Source of the DNA: Flavobacteriales bacterium | Lineage (GTDB): Bacteria; Bacteroidota; Bacteroidia; Flavobacteriales_F; PHOS-HE28 | NCBI GenBank assembly: GCA_023382455.1 | Contig: JAHDVX010000010.1 | Coordinates: forward strand, 55,615-119,614 | Length of the DNA: 64,000 bases | Direction of reading: 5' to 3' | Shown here: piece after piece, positions 1-9,069 of the stretch | How positions within the stretch are numbered: the first letter of the stretch is position 1 | Layout: each line of letters opens with the position of its first letter | Made by a program: the position numbers and the translations under genes | The notes under the pieces: model-generated | Told to the model about the DNA's origin: nothing | What the model saw: only the letters and a program-made list of their open reading frames with translations | Databases searched by the model: none

Positions 1-3000
1 TCGTACGTGTGGGTCACGTGCTGGGCGGTGCTCACATTGCCGTCACCGAGGTCCCAATGCCAGTTGTTGGCGCCGATGCTGTACTGGGTGAAGTTCACCG
101 TGAGCGGCGCACAGCCGGAGGTGGTGTCCGTGTTGAAGAAGGCCGTGATGGAGTTGGGCAGAACGGTGATGGTGTAGTCGGCCGTATCGCTTCCGCAGGC
201 ATTGGAGGCCACCAGCGTGATGGTGTAGGTGGTGTCGTCGGCGCCGGTGAAATAGGTGTGTTGCACCAGGCTGTCGGTGAGGGTCCCGGTGGTGCCATCG
301 CCGAAATCCCACCAATAGCTGTCGGCCTGCCCGATGGTGACGTTGCTGAAGGTGACCGGCCACGGGGAGCAACCGCTGTTGAAGTCCGGGCCGAAAAGCG
401 CCGTGGGGGCGGGATGCACGGTGACGGTGAGCGAGGAATCCACTGTGCCGCATGTGTTGGTGACGGACAGGGTGACGGTGTAGGCCGTATCGCCGAACAG
501 GCTTGCCGGGTAGGTGTGCGTGCCCGGGTCGGCCAAGGTGGAGCTGCTTCCATCGCCAAGGTCCCAGGCATGGCTCAGGCCGTTGCCCGTGCTCTGGTTG
601 CTGAAGCTGACCGGCAAGGGCCCGCAACCATCGGCCGGGGCCAGGCTGAAATCGGCGGTCGGGCCGGCCCAGACGGTTACCGCCTGGCTCACGCTGGCCG
701 AGCAGCCGGCCGCCGAAGTGGCCGTGAGCGTCACATCGTAGCTGCCCTCCGCCCCGAAGGTGTGGTCGGGGGATTGCACCGCGGATGTTCCCCCGTCACC
801 GAAATCCCAGGCCCAGGAATCACCACCGCTTCCGGTCTCCGTGAAGGTGAACGGCATGCCGCTGCACGCGATGGGCGCGTTGGTGAAGGCCGCCACGGGC
901 AAGGGCGCCACTTCCACGTCCTGGGCCACGGTATTGGCGCAGCCGTTGGCATCGGTGTAGCTGTAGGTGATGGGGAACGTGCCCACCCCGGCCAGTGCCG
1001 GGTCGAAGCTGCCCGCAGCGGCATCGGTGATGCCCGCACCGCTCCAGGTGCCACCGGCCGGTGTGGCCGTGAAGGTCTGCAGGCCGGCATCCACGCAGGC
1101 ATCATCAATGGCCGTAATGGCAACGGCAGGCAGTGGATCCACCGTCACCGTCAACTGGTCCTGGGTGATGCAGGAGCCGTTGCCCACGGAATAGGTCAAC
1201 GTGAACGTGCCCGCCACGGAAGGGTCGAACAGGCCGCTGGCATCCACCTGCGGCCCGCTCCAGGCCCCGCCGGTGGGCAGACCGCCGGCCAGCTGTAAGG
1301 CGCCGCTGTTGATGCAGACCGCGGTGTCATTGCCCGCCTGTGCCGGGTTGGTGATGGTGATCACCGTCACGGTCATCTGATCGCTGGCGGTACAGCCGTT
1401 GCCATCCGTGTAGGTGTAGGTGAGCGGAAAACCGCCGGGACCGTTCGGCGTAAAGCTGCCACCCGGGGTGACGCCCGTTCCCGCCCAGGTTCCGCCGGCA
1501 GGCGCGAAGCCGGTCAGGGTTTGTGCGAAGGGTTGATCACAGAAGGTAGTGTCATTTCCGGCGGACACCACGGGCAGGGGATCCACGGTGATGGTCCGTA
1601 TGCCGGTGGAGCTGCAGCCGTCCGCGTCGGAAACGGTATAGGCCAAGGCATGCGCCCCCGTGCCTGCGGCCTGCGGATTGAAATTGCCGCCGGTCACGCC
1701 CGGGCCGGACCAGGTGCCGCCGGCCGGTGTTCCGGTCAAGGGCAGCACCGGTGCATCCACGCACAGTTGCTGGTCGGCCCCGGGATCCACCGTCGGCGGT
1801 GCCACCACGGTGATCACGGCCTGGTCGCTGGTGGAGCAACTGCCGTTGCCCGCCGTGTAGGTCACCGTGAAGGTTCCGGGCACGTCGGGGGTGAACAGGC
1901 CACCGATGGAGATGTCACCCGTCCAGGATCCGCCGGCCGGCGTGCCGGTCATTTGCAGGGTAGGCCCATTCTGGCAGAGCAGGGTATCGGGGCCGGCCGT
2001 GGCCGGCGGGGCTGGCGGGGCCACGGTCACGGTCACCTGGTCGGAATTGGGGCACCCTTGCGGGCTGAGCAAGGTGTAGGTGAGTGTGTAGGTGCCTTGT
2101 GCGGAAGGGGTGAACTGCCCGCCCGGGGTGACCAACGGGCTGCCGCTCCAAGTGCCGCCCGGGCTCACGGGGAAAAGCGGTTGGGGCTGGGTGCTTTCAC
2201 AGTACGTGGGATCAATGCCCGCATCCGCCGTAGGCAACGGATACACGGTGACCAGCGTGCTTGAGGAGGCGGTACATCCGTTCGCATCGCCGCTGAGCAC
2301 CACCACGGTGGAGGCCGCGGGGGTGAAGGTCAATTGGCTTCCGCCGCCCGCCGGCGCCCCCCCCACGGTCCATTGGTAGTTGCTGCCACCGCTGGCCGTG
2401 AGCGTAACGGCATCACCGGCGCATGCCGTGGGAACGGAGGGCGCAATGGACACCACGGGCGCGGGGTTCACGGTGACCTGCACCGTGCTGGCCGGGCCAC
2501 TGCAGCCGCCCGTGGATGCCGTCACGGTGTAGGTGCCTTGGGCGGACAAGGTCACCGCGGGGATCAGTGGATTGGGCGAGGTGGATGAAAAGCCGTTGGG
2601 GCCGCTCCATTGGAATGTGGCGCCCGGCATGGGACCGGCGCTGAGCTGGAGGTCCTCCCCCACGCACAGCACGATGGGGCCGCCCACCACCGGGGCGGAA
2701 GGAAGCGGTGTCACGGGCAAGGTGATGTTGTCGGTGCCCGACCCGCACGCCGATGTGGCCGTGGCGGTGATGGTGCTGCTCCCCGGGCTCGCAAAGCTTA
2801 CCGCGCCCGGATTCTGTGAGGTGCTTCCCGACGGGCTTCCCCCGGAAAAGCTCCAGGTGTAGCCGGTGATGGGCGACCCGCACGGGGTGAAGGTTGCCGC
2901 GGGTGAAGCACTTTGCCCGGCGCAGATGCCGGGCAGCGGGTTGATGGCCACTTCGGGCGGTGCCCCCAGCACCACGTTCGTGGTCACCGGGAAGGTGCCG

Positions 3001-4493
3001 CAGGAATTGATCCCTCGCAGGGTCACCGTGTAGTTCCCCGCCCCGGTGAAGGTGAACTGCGGCTCGAAGCTGTCGGCCTGTGTGCCGCCGCTGAAGGTGG
3101 CGGTGGCGCCGCTTCCGCAGGTGGAGGAGTTCACCGTGGCGAGCCAGTTGTAGCGCGTGAAGCAGCTGTTGGGGCTGGTGCTCTGGTTGTCCGTGGTCAC
3201 CGTGAGCGGCGAGCAGCCCGTGCTTTGCGAAAGGGTGAAGACCGGCTGCGGCGGTTCCTCCACGCAGATGGTGCGGGTGAGCGTATCGGTGCCGCAGATG
3301 TTACCGGTGACCTCGGTCACCACATAGGTGCCCGGTACCGTGAAGGTGACATTGAGCGTGGTTGCGCCATTGGTCCAGATCGCAGGCATCGTAGGCTGGC
3401 CATTGTCCTGGCCCAGGGCGCCCACGGCGCTCCAACCCGTGGCGGGGCTGATGCTCCAGATGTGCTTGGGGCCTGTGCAGGTGGGGGCCTGTTCACCTTG
3501 GCTGAGGTCTGTGAAGCTCACGGTGGAATTCACGCAGGCCGTGTCGTTGGGGGCCATGCTGAAGTCGGCCACGGGCATTCCGGAGACGCGGATCTGGCCG
3601 ATCTGCCCGGTGCGCGTGTCGCACGGGTTGGTGATCCGCCACTGGATGGTGTACTCGCCGCCCGCCACCACGCACGACGAAACGGTGTAGGTGTGGGAGA
3701 AGGTGGCGCTGGGCGGCTGTTGCAATGTATCCACCACCCCGTCGCCGTAGTCCACGATGTAGAGCGTGCCCGGCGGGTTGGTGCTGAAGTTGTTCCACTC
3801 GAAGCTGATGGCACTGCCCGTGCAGATGGAGGAGTTGGAGACCACGCTTAGTCCGCCCAAGGGCACTTCCCCCACGAAAACCTGGAAAGGCACGGTACGG
3901 CTGCAGCCGTTGGGGCCAGGCTCCTGCACCACGTAGGTGCCGCTGCTCATGCCGAAGGGGAAGGTCTGGGTGTCGCTCCATCCGCCACTGGCGTACACCT
4001 GTGAATTGCCGTTGCCCCAAGTGATGGAGTAGGTGGCGCCTGGTAGCGCGCTGCTGGCATCGGTGAAATCGAAGGCGTAAGGATTGGCGCCCAGGCCGCA
4101 CACGCTGAAGGTGAGCACACCGCCGTATATGGAGGAGGTGGCGTTGTTGCAGCTGAGGTTGATCACGGGCAACGGGTTCACCGTGATGGTCACCTGGTCC
4201 GTGCCGGTGGCCCCGCCGGCATCGGTGGCGGTCAGCGTGTAGGTCTGCGTGGAAGCGGCCGTGCACACCGGGTGCAGCGTGTTGGGGTTGCTCAGTCCCG
4301 TGGTCGGGGTCCACGCGTAGGTGTAAGGCCCCGTGCCACCGGATGCGGGCGCCCCGCCGAGGGTGACCGGACCTCCGGCGCACATGGTGGCATCGTTACC
4401 GGCGTGGGCCGTCACCTGCGCCAAGGACACACCCGCCCAGAGCATGCCCGCCACCAGGATGGTGAGGCGGGAGGCTCTACGGGGCATCGGCAT
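1..4493 (-). CDS. Giant PKD/Ig-repeat surface protein, partial
   Basis: The frame opens at the Met codon at 4493 (a second Met is at 4487) and I found it in the same phase at 4493, 2408 and base 1, so at least 1497 codons are present and the C-terminus lies outside. The N-terminus is a signal peptide ending near SLAQ. The far end (bases 1-900) contains PKD-type units with WDFGDG or WDLGDG cores and closing HTY strands. The middle is built of Ig-like tandem units with a GTWSGPG-type core. Such proteins in Bacteroidota are usually T9SS-exported adhesins or gliding-associated surface proteins, and a sorting domain would be expected beyond base 1. That role is inferred from architecture and the T9SS genes elsewhere in the window. 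Substrate or partner cannot be told. Confidence 0.85.
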   Translation of the reverse strand, partial: MPMPRRASRLTILVAGMLWAGVSLAQVTAHAGNDATMCAGGPVTLGGAPASGGTGPYTYAWTPTTGLSNPNTLHPVCTAASTQTYTLTATDAGGATGTDQVTITVNPLPVINLSCNNATSSIYGGVLTFSVCGLGANPYAFDFTDASSALPGATYSITWGNGNSQVYASGGWSDTQTFPFGMSSGTYVVQEPGPNGCSRTVPFQVFVGEVPLGGLSVVSNSSICTGSAISFEWNNFSTNPPGTLYIVDYGDGVVDTLQQPPSATFSHTYTVSSCVVAGGEYTIQWRITNPCDTRTGQIGQIRVSGMPVADFSMAPNDTACVNSTVSFTDLSQGEQAPTCTGPKHIWSISPATGWSAVGALGQDNGQPTMPAIWTNGATTLNVTFTVPGTYVVTEVTGNICGTDTLTRTICVEEPPQPVFTLSQSTGCSPLTVTTDNQSTSPNSCFTRYNWLATVNSSTCGSGATATFSGGTQADSFEPQFTFTGAGNYTVTLRGINSCGTFPVTTNVVLGAPPEVAINPLPGICAGQSASPAATFTPCGSPITGYTWSFSGGSPSGSTSQNPGAVSFASPGSSTITATATSACGSGTDNITLPVTPLPSAPVVGGPIVLCVGEDLQLSAGPMPGATFQWSGPNGFSSTSPNPLIPAVTLSAQGTYTVTASTGGCSGPASTVQVTVNPAPVVSIAPSVPTACAGDAVTLTASGGSNYQWTVGGAPAGGGSQLTFTPAASTVVVLSGDANGCTASSSTLVTVYPLPTADAGIDPTYCESTQPQPLFPVSPGGTWSGSPLVTPGGQFTPSAQGTYTLTYTLLSPQGCPNSDQVTVTVAPPAPPATAGPDTLLCQNGPTLQMTGTPAGGSWTGDISIGGLFTPDVPGTFTVTYTAGNGSCSTSDQAVITVVAPPTVDPGADQQLCVDAPVLPLTGTPAGGTWSGPGVTGGNFNPQAAGTGAHALAYTVSDADGCSSTGIRTITVDPLPVVSAGNDTTFCDQPFAQTLTGFAPAGGTWAGTGVTPGGSFTPNGPGGFPLTYTYTDGNGCTASDQMTVTVITITNPAQAGNDTAVCINSGALQLAGGLPTGGAWSGPQVDASGLFDPSVAGTFTLTYSVGNGSCITQDQLTVTVDPLPAVAITAIDDACVDAGLQTFTATPAGGTWSGAGITDAAAGSFDPALAGVGTFPITYSYTDANGCANTVAQDVEVAPLPVAAFTNAPIACSGMPFTFTETGSGGDSWAWDFGDGGTSAVQSPDHTFGAEGSYDVTLTATSAAGCSASVSQAVTVWAGPTADFSLAPADGCGPLPVSFSNQSTGNGLSHAWDLGDGSSSTLADPGTHTYPASLFGDTAYTVTLSVTNTCGTVDSSLTVTVHPAPTALFGPDFNSGCSPWPVTFSNVTIGQADSYWWDFGDGTTGTLTDSLVQHTYFTGADDTTYTITLVASNACGSDTADYTITVLPNSITAFFNTDTTSGCAPLTVNFTQYSIGANNWHWDLGDGNVSTAQHVTHTY
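910..2260 (-). repeat. Tandem Ig-like repeat array inside the surface protein
   Basis: About six coding repeats with a period of roughly 214-228 bases (about 71-76 residues). Equivalent points fall near 920, 1150, 1378, 1605, 1824, 2038 and 2258. Each unit carries a cysteine-containing opening, a GTWSGPG-like core and a strand ending in TFTLTY or a variant. The copies have diverged and are not identical, which fits old domain duplication rather than recent expansion. Confidence 0.7.
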
Positions 4494-4624
4494 CAACGGC
4501 TGGCATTTATGGCACCAAATTAACGGGCGCAAGGCAGCCGATCCCGGCTTTGCCGGCGGGTTGTCCCCGCCCGTGCGTGAATGACGGCGCCGGGGACCGG
4601 AAGGATGCCTGCGCACAAAGACAA

Positions 4625-4648
4625 GGGCCCCCGATCTCCCGGGGGCCC
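4625..4648 (-). terminator. Rho-independent-like hairpin after the 4672-5568 gene
   Basis: Perfect 9-bp inverted repeat (4625-4633 with 4640-4648, core GGGCCCCCG) with a 6-base loop. Read on the minus strand it lies 24 bases past the stop codon of the lipoprotein gene and is followed by a weak T-rich tract. Confidence 0.65.
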
Positions 4649-4671
4649 CTGCCGATCTTGAATGGTGCGGG

Positions 4672-5568
4672 TCATTGGCAGCCCATGCCGCCATAGCCGC
4701 TCACCTCGGTGAAAGTGGCGTCCTCATCCTCGCCATCGAAGAAGCCGATGCCTTCAATGGCGTAGTAGGTGCCATTGAACTGCATGGTCCCTCCGTTCAC
4801 GCTGATGTTGCCGTCCTTGGAGATGTAGATGCCCCCTTCGTTCTGCAGGCTCACTACGAAGGCCAAGCTGAAGTCTTGGAGCTCTTCTTCCGGCTGCCCC
4901 TCGTTCTCCACCCAGTCCAACACCTCGTAGCTGGTGTTGCTCAACTGGTCGGCGTATACGAAGTAGTATGCGAAACCGTGGAAGTAATCGAAGATGTCGT
5001 CCTCGCTCTCATCGAAGTCGCCATTGGCCAGTGCCTCGAAGTCACCGGCGATGCCGATCACGCCGGCCACGTCGCCCATCTCGGGTCCGAACATGCCACC
5101 GCCCATGGCCTCCTCACCGGCGGCAAAGCAGACGGCGAAGTCGATGTCCAGCGTGGTGTTCCCGGCAGCCACCAGGCCACCACCGGCACCCAGGCCGGCC
5201 GAAGGCTCGGTGATCACCACCATGCCGCCCTGCTCGGTGTACACCCACTGGCCACCATTGCTGCTGGCGAAGTTGATGCCACTGGCCGGTTGCGTGGTGA
5301 AGGAGAAGCTACGGGAACCGGGCCCGGTGCGCTTGAACACCAGGATCTTGTCCATGGTGCGGTTGTAGATGCCCACCGCCGGGATCTCGTAGGACTTGTC
5401 CAGCAGTTGTTGCTGCAGCTTGCCATCGGTGATCGCCTTGGCGGACGAATGGTTGGGCATGGTCACCGGTTCCTTGCTGCAGGAAGCGAACAGGAAGGAG
5501 ACCACCGCCAGGGACAAGGCATACCTCATCACCTTCGGCAAGGCCTTGGTTGCTTGTGTCATTGCCAT
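4672..5568 (-). CDS. Putative lipoprotein of unknown function
   Basis: 298 residues. A basic, hydrophobic N-terminus runs into FLFASC at residues 27-32, a lipobox whose Cys would be the lipidated residue, so the mature protein is probably envelope-anchored. The remainder is rich in Gly, Asp and Glu with an acidic patch around DESEDDIFDYF and ends in GGMGCQ. I recognise no enzymatic motif. It is followed by a terminator hairpin and lies 24 bases downstream of a barrel-type protein on the same strand, so the two may be co-transcribed. The Met at 5562 is an equally possible start. Confidence 0.75.
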   Translation of the reverse strand: MAMTQATKALPKVMRYALSLAVVSFLFASCSKEPVTMPNHSSAKAITDGKLQQQLLDKSYEIPAVGIYNRTMDKILVFKRTGPGSRSFSFTTQPASGINFASSNGGQWVYTEQGGMVVITEPSAGLGAGGGLVAAGNTTLDIDFAVCFAAGEEAMGGGMFGPEMGDVAGVIGIAGDFEALANGDFDESEDDIFDYFHGFAYYFVYADQLSNTSYEVLDWVENEGQPEEELQDFSLAFVVSLQNEGGIYISKDGNISVNGGTMQFNGTYYAIEGIGFFDGEDEDATFTEVSGYGGMGCQ

Positions 5569-5592
5569 TGTCGTTTACCTGATCGGCGACCC

Positions 5593-6309
5593 TTAGAACA
5601 ACCAACCCAGTCGCAGTTGACCCACCACATTGGGGCCCACTTGGAAGGTGCTCACGTTGTCCTTCTTGCCGTCGCCGCTGTCGGTCGTGGTACCGTCGTT
5701 GGTGTCGTTGGCCTTCACGGTCTCGGTCTTGTTCTTCATGGGCATGGTGGTGGCGATGCCGAAACCGAGCTCGGTACCTACGTAGATGGACTTGGCGATG
5801 TAGTAGTCAAAGCCGGCCACGGCGTTCACGCCGATGCCCAAGCTTCCGGTCTTGGTCTGGTCATAGCCCACCTCCTGGCGGTCGTTGTTCAGGTTGAGCT
5901 GGGTCTCTTCCTTTTTGGTCTTGGAGGTGTAGCTCAGATCCACATAGCCGCCGAAGTAGGGCGAGAGGCGCTCGGTACCCGTCAGGTGCTTCTCGATGCC
6001 GGGCTGCACGCCGATGGTGATGGAGCTTTCCTTCTTCTTCAACTCGAGCATCTTGGCCTCGCTGTCCGCATCCTGCAGGATGGTGGTCTTGTTGTCGAAG
6101 CCCAGGAACACGCCAAGGCGCATGGCCTTGTTGGCGGAACTGAAGCTGCGGTACTTGATGCCCGCCATCGTGATGGGGCTGCCGCCCAAGGGGGCCAGCA
6201 TCAGCTCCAAGTTCTTCTCGCCACCGGCGGGGCGGTATTGGGCTTGGGCGTCCATCGTGGTTGCTACAGCGGCCAGCATGATGGTACCGGCCATTACGAT
6301 CCTCTTCAT
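5593..6309 (-). CDS. Outer-membrane beta-barrel family protein
   Basis: 238 residues from the start chosen at 6309 (MKRIVMAG), which begins a clear signal peptide ending at DAQAQ; the longer frame to 6360 adds 17 residues with no signal character. The mature part alternates amphipathic strands and Gly/aromatic turns (YFGGYVDLSY, VAGFDYYIAKSIYVGTELG) and ends in QLRLGWLF, a C-terminal aromatic typical of outer-membrane barrels. A hydrophilic Lys/Thr/Asp-rich stretch near residues 195-220 is probably a surface loop. The ligand is unknown. It precedes the lipoprotein gene on the same strand with 24 bases between. Confidence 0.75.
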   Translation of the reverse strand: MKRIVMAGTIMLAAVATTMDAQAQYRPAGGEKNLELMLAPLGGSPITMAGIKYRSFSSANKAMRLGVFLGFDNKTTILQDADSEAKMLELKKKESSITIGVQPGIEKHLTGTERLSPYFGGYVDLSYTSKTKKEETQLNLNNDRQEVGYDQTKTGSLGIGVNAVAGFDYYIAKSIYVGTELGFGIATTMPMKNKTETVKANDTNDGTTTDSGDGKKDNVSTFQVGPNVVGQLRLGWLF

Positions 6310-6384
6310 GTTCGTGTTATTTGGTTGGAAGTTGTTGCAAACATCGTCAAAACTCCCCATTTCGTCGATGAATCCTGCGGTTTT

Positions 6385-6400
6385 TACGGTGTTTACCGTA
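6385..6400. promoter_or_regulatory. Perfect inverted repeat in a divergent intergenic region
   Basis: TACGGT-gttt-ACCGTA, 6-bp arms with a 4-base spacer, lies between the divergently transcribed barrel gene (start 6309) and esterase gene (start 6553). Position and symmetry suit an operator, but a single 16-base palindrome could be chance. Confidence 0.3.
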
Positions 6401-6552
6401 GGATGTGCTTCATCTCTGGATGGAGTAGTTGGCGCCCTTCAACGCTCCAGCCTGACGGAAGGTTTCACCGGGGCACGAAACCTGAACTGGCCGATCTTGC
6501 TTCCGGGGTACCGGGCCACTTCGCTACATTGCCCACCTTCACCCTGCCACGC

Positions 6553-7767
6553 ATGAGAAAAACGCTACCCCTGCTCTCCCTCCTGATGCTGCCCGCCCTG
6601 TTGCACGCGCAGGATTGCACCAATGGCCGCTACATCCTGCCGATCTTCAGCGAGATCGACAGTATCCCGGCCGTGGTATACGGCTCGAACACCGCAGTCG
6701 GCGGCGGCTCGCAGACCTTGCGCATGGACATCTACGCCCCGGCGAACGACCTGCTGCAGGAGCGGCCCGTGGTGGTGATGGCCTTCGGCGGCTCCTTCGT
6801 CACCGGCTCGCGGGCGGACATGGCAGGCCTCGGGGGCGCGTTGGCCCGCTTGGGGTATGTGGCCGTGGCCATCGACTACCGCGTGGGCTTCTTCTTCCCC
6901 ACCACCAACACCACCATGCACGCCGTGCAGCGGTGCGTACATGACATGCGGGGCGCCATCCGCTTCCTGCGCAAGACCGTGGCGGAGGATGGCAACCCCT
7001 ACGGCATCGACCCGGACCGGATCATCGCCAGCGGCGTGAGCGCCGGGGCCATCGGCGCCTTGCACCTCACCTACATGAACGAACCTTCCGAGCTGCCCGC
7101 CCCACTGGTGGCCGACAGTGCCATGCTCGGTGGCATGGAAGGCACCAGCGGCCCGTTGGGCTATTCCAGCGATGTGATGGCCTGCATCAGCCTGAGCGGC
7201 GCCCTGATGGACACCACCTGGGTGCAACCCGGCGACCAGCCCTTCTGCGGCATCCATGAGGCCGGCGACGATGTGGTGCCCTGCTACACCGAGCAGGCCT
7301 ACGCCTTGGGCTTCCCCACCGGCATCGTGGTTTCCGGCGACCACGATGTGAGCCTCCGCGTGGCCCATACCGGCATCCCCTATTGCTACCTGCATTACCC
7401 CGGCAACGACCATGTGGGCTACATCACCTACGACCCCGTGAACTCCCTGGGGTTCGTGTACGGCTTTCTGGCGGACCTGGTCTGCAACCAACCATTGGCA
7501 TGCGGCTCCGCCTCCGCCGGCGTGGAGGAACCCGCGTCCGCCGCGGCGCTTTCCGTACATCCGGTACCGGCGGATGACCACTTCACGCTGCAACTCGATG
7601 AGCCTGCGCTCGTCACTCAACTGGACGGCCAAGGCCGGATCATTCGGCAAGAACGACTCCCGCAAGGTGCCCGGACCATCGCGACCGGCGAACTCCCCGC
7701 CGGGATCTATCTGGTGCGGGCCGAAGGGCGCGTGGTGCGCACGGCCCGGGTGGTGATCGCCCGCTGA
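6553..7767 (+). CDS. Secreted alpha/beta hydrolase (esterase-like) with T9SS sorting domain
   Basis: 404 residues from the ATG at 6553, which begins a signal peptide (MRKTLPLLSLLMLPALLHAQ). The frame is open far upstream but that stretch is non-coding and overlaps minus-strand genes. The hydrolase has an oxyanion-type AFGGSF turn (near residues 76-81), nucleophile elbow SGVSAG (near 158-163), acid candidate in EAGDDVVP and His in PGNDHVGY, in the usual order. Residues 330-404 are a type A sorting domain (VHPVPADDHFTLQL to PAGIYLVRAEG), so the enzyme should cross the outer membrane by the type IX system. Substrate is unknown; a short-chain ester or esterified sugar is plausible. Confidence 0.85.
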   Translation: MRKTLPLLSLLMLPALLHAQDCTNGRYILPIFSEIDSIPAVVYGSNTAVGGGSQTLRMDIYAPANDLLQERPVVVMAFGGSFVTGSRADMAGLGGALARLGYVAVAIDYRVGFFFPTTNTTMHAVQRCVHDMRGAIRFLRKTVAEDGNPYGIDPDRIIASGVSAGAIGALHLTYMNEPSELPAPLVADSAMLGGMEGTSGPLGYSSDVMACISLSGALMDTTWVQPGDQPFCGIHEAGDDVVPCYTEQAYALGFPTGIVVSGDHDVSLRVAHTGIPYCYLHYPGNDHVGYITYDPVNSLGFVYGFLADLVCNQPLACGSASAGVEEPASAAALSVHPVPADDHFTLQLDEPALVTQLDGQGRIIRQERLPQGARTIATGELPAGIYLVRAEGRVVRTARVVIAR

Positions 7768-7775
7768 GGGCGGTT

Positions 7776-8984
7776 TCAGGCCTTCGCGCGGCGCTTGCGC
7801 TCCGCGATGATCAGCGCCAGCTCGCGTCCCGTTTGGCCGCGGGCACTGGTGTTCTCCTCCGCCCGGCGGATCAGGTAGGGCAGCACCTTCCGCACCGGCC
7901 CGTAGGGCACGTACTTCACCACGTTGTAGCCGGCCGCGGCCATGTTGAAGCTGATGTTGTCGCTCATGCCCAGCAACTGCCCGAAGTGGATGCGCGGATC
8001 ATTCTTCGCCAGCCCGGCCTCCTGCATCAGCTCGGCCAGCAGCAGCGTGCTGGTCTCGTTATGGGTGCCGTTGAGCACCCCCATACGCCCGATGTGCTGC
8101 ACGCAAAGACGCAAGGCATCGTTGTAGAAGCCGTCCACCTCGGCCTTGTCCTTGCCGATGGGGCTGGCATAGCCCATCTGGGCTGCACGCTCGCGCTCCT
8201 TTTCCATGTAGGCACCGCGCACCAGTTTCATGCCCACGTGGTAGCCTTCGGCCTTGGCCCTATCCAGCTCCCCGCGCAGGAATTCGAGCCGGTCGTGCCG
8301 GTAGAGCTGCACGGTGCTGTAGATCAAGGCGCGCTCCTTGTTGTACCGCTGCATCATCTCCCGCACGAGGTCGTCCACGGCATCCTGGGTCCAGCTTTCC
8401 TCGGCATCGATCAGCAGCGGTACGCCGGCGTCATGGGCGGCCTGGCAGATACGCTCCACGCGCTTGCGGCCCTGTGCCCAGGCGGCGGCCTCATCCGGGT
8501 CCATCTGTTCCCCCGCGGACACCTTGGCCAGCACATCGGTGCGCACCAGGCCCGAGGGTTTGAAGACGGAGAAGGGAATGTCCGGGTCGCCCTTGGCGGC
8601 GGCGATGGTGCGCAGCGTCTCCTCGGCGGTGCGGTCCATGGCCTCCTTGTCGTCCTCTCCTTCCACGCTGTAGTCCAGGATGGTGCCCACGCCGCGCTTG
8701 GCCAGGTTCCGTGCGGTCCGCAGCGACTCCTCGATGGATTCGCCGCCGCAGAACTGCTTGAACACGGTGGCCTTCACCAGGCCTTTCACCGGCAGATGCA
8801 GGGCCAGGGCCACCTTGGTGAGGCCGCTGCCCAGAGCGGTGAGCCACGGGGTGCCGATGACGCGGAACAGCCAGTAGGCCCGGGTAAGGCCCGCATTGTT
8901 CATGTGGGCAAAGGCGATCCGGGTGTTGGAGAGGTCGGGCAGGACGGTGGTCCGTGTGGCGGTAGGGGGTTGCTGGGGCTGCAT
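7776..8984 (-). CDS. Proline dehydrogenase (FAD-dependent)
   Basis: 402 residues from Met at 8984 (MQPQQPPTAT); the longer frame to 9071 reads through a promoter-like element and is less likely. It oxidises proline to pyrroline-5-carboxylate, passing electrons to the quinone pool. The TIM-barrel signature is clear: LIDAEESW, MKLVRGAYMEKER, GTHNETS and the C-terminal YGPVRKVLPYLIRRAEEN that contacts substrate and FAD. Length fits the single-domain enzyme, not the bifunctional PutA, and no P5C dehydrogenase gene is adjacent. It converges on the esterase with 8 bases between stop codons. Confidence 0.93.
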   Translation of the reverse strand: MQPQQPPTATRTTVLPDLSNTRIAFAHMNNAGLTRAYWLFRVIGTPWLTALGSGLTKVALALHLPVKGLVKATVFKQFCGGESIEESLRTARNLAKRGVGTILDYSVEGEDDKEAMDRTAEETLRTIAAAKGDPDIPFSVFKPSGLVRTDVLAKVSAGEQMDPDEAAAWAQGRKRVERICQAAHDAGVPLLIDAEESWTQDAVDDLVREMMQRYNKERALIYSTVQLYRHDRLEFLRGELDRAKAEGYHVGMKLVRGAYMEKERERAAQMGYASPIGKDKAEVDGFYNDALRLCVQHIGRMGVLNGTHNETSTLLLAELMQEAGLAKNDPRIHFGQLLGMSDNISFNMAAAGYNVVKYVPYGPVRKVLPYLIRRAEENTSARGQTGRELALIIAERKRRAKA

Positions 8985-9058
8985 GTGGCGCCGCGTGCTT
9001 GTTGTTCGTTCCTTTGGGCGCCTTCCGCGGATGCACCGGGCACCCCGGGAAAGGCGGG

Positions 9059-9066
9059 CAAAAGTA
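9059..9066 (-). promoter_or_regulatory. -7 promoter element (TACTTTTG) for proline dehydrogenase
   Basis: Perfect match to the Bacteroidota TAnnTTTG element on the minus strand, 75 bases upstream of the chosen start. No clear -33 TTG was found at the usual spacing. Confidence 0.45.
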
Positions 9067-9069
9067 GCC

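Noticed and set aside
910..2260. The repeat array as a CRISPR or other non-coding repeat
   Set aside because: The units are coding, diverged and about 220 bases long, in one continuous frame of the surface protein.
4675..6552. A 626-codon extension in front of the esterase
   Set aside because: It is antisense to the lipoprotein and barrel genes, has His/Gly/Leu-rich composition, and the esterase has its own signal peptide at 6553.
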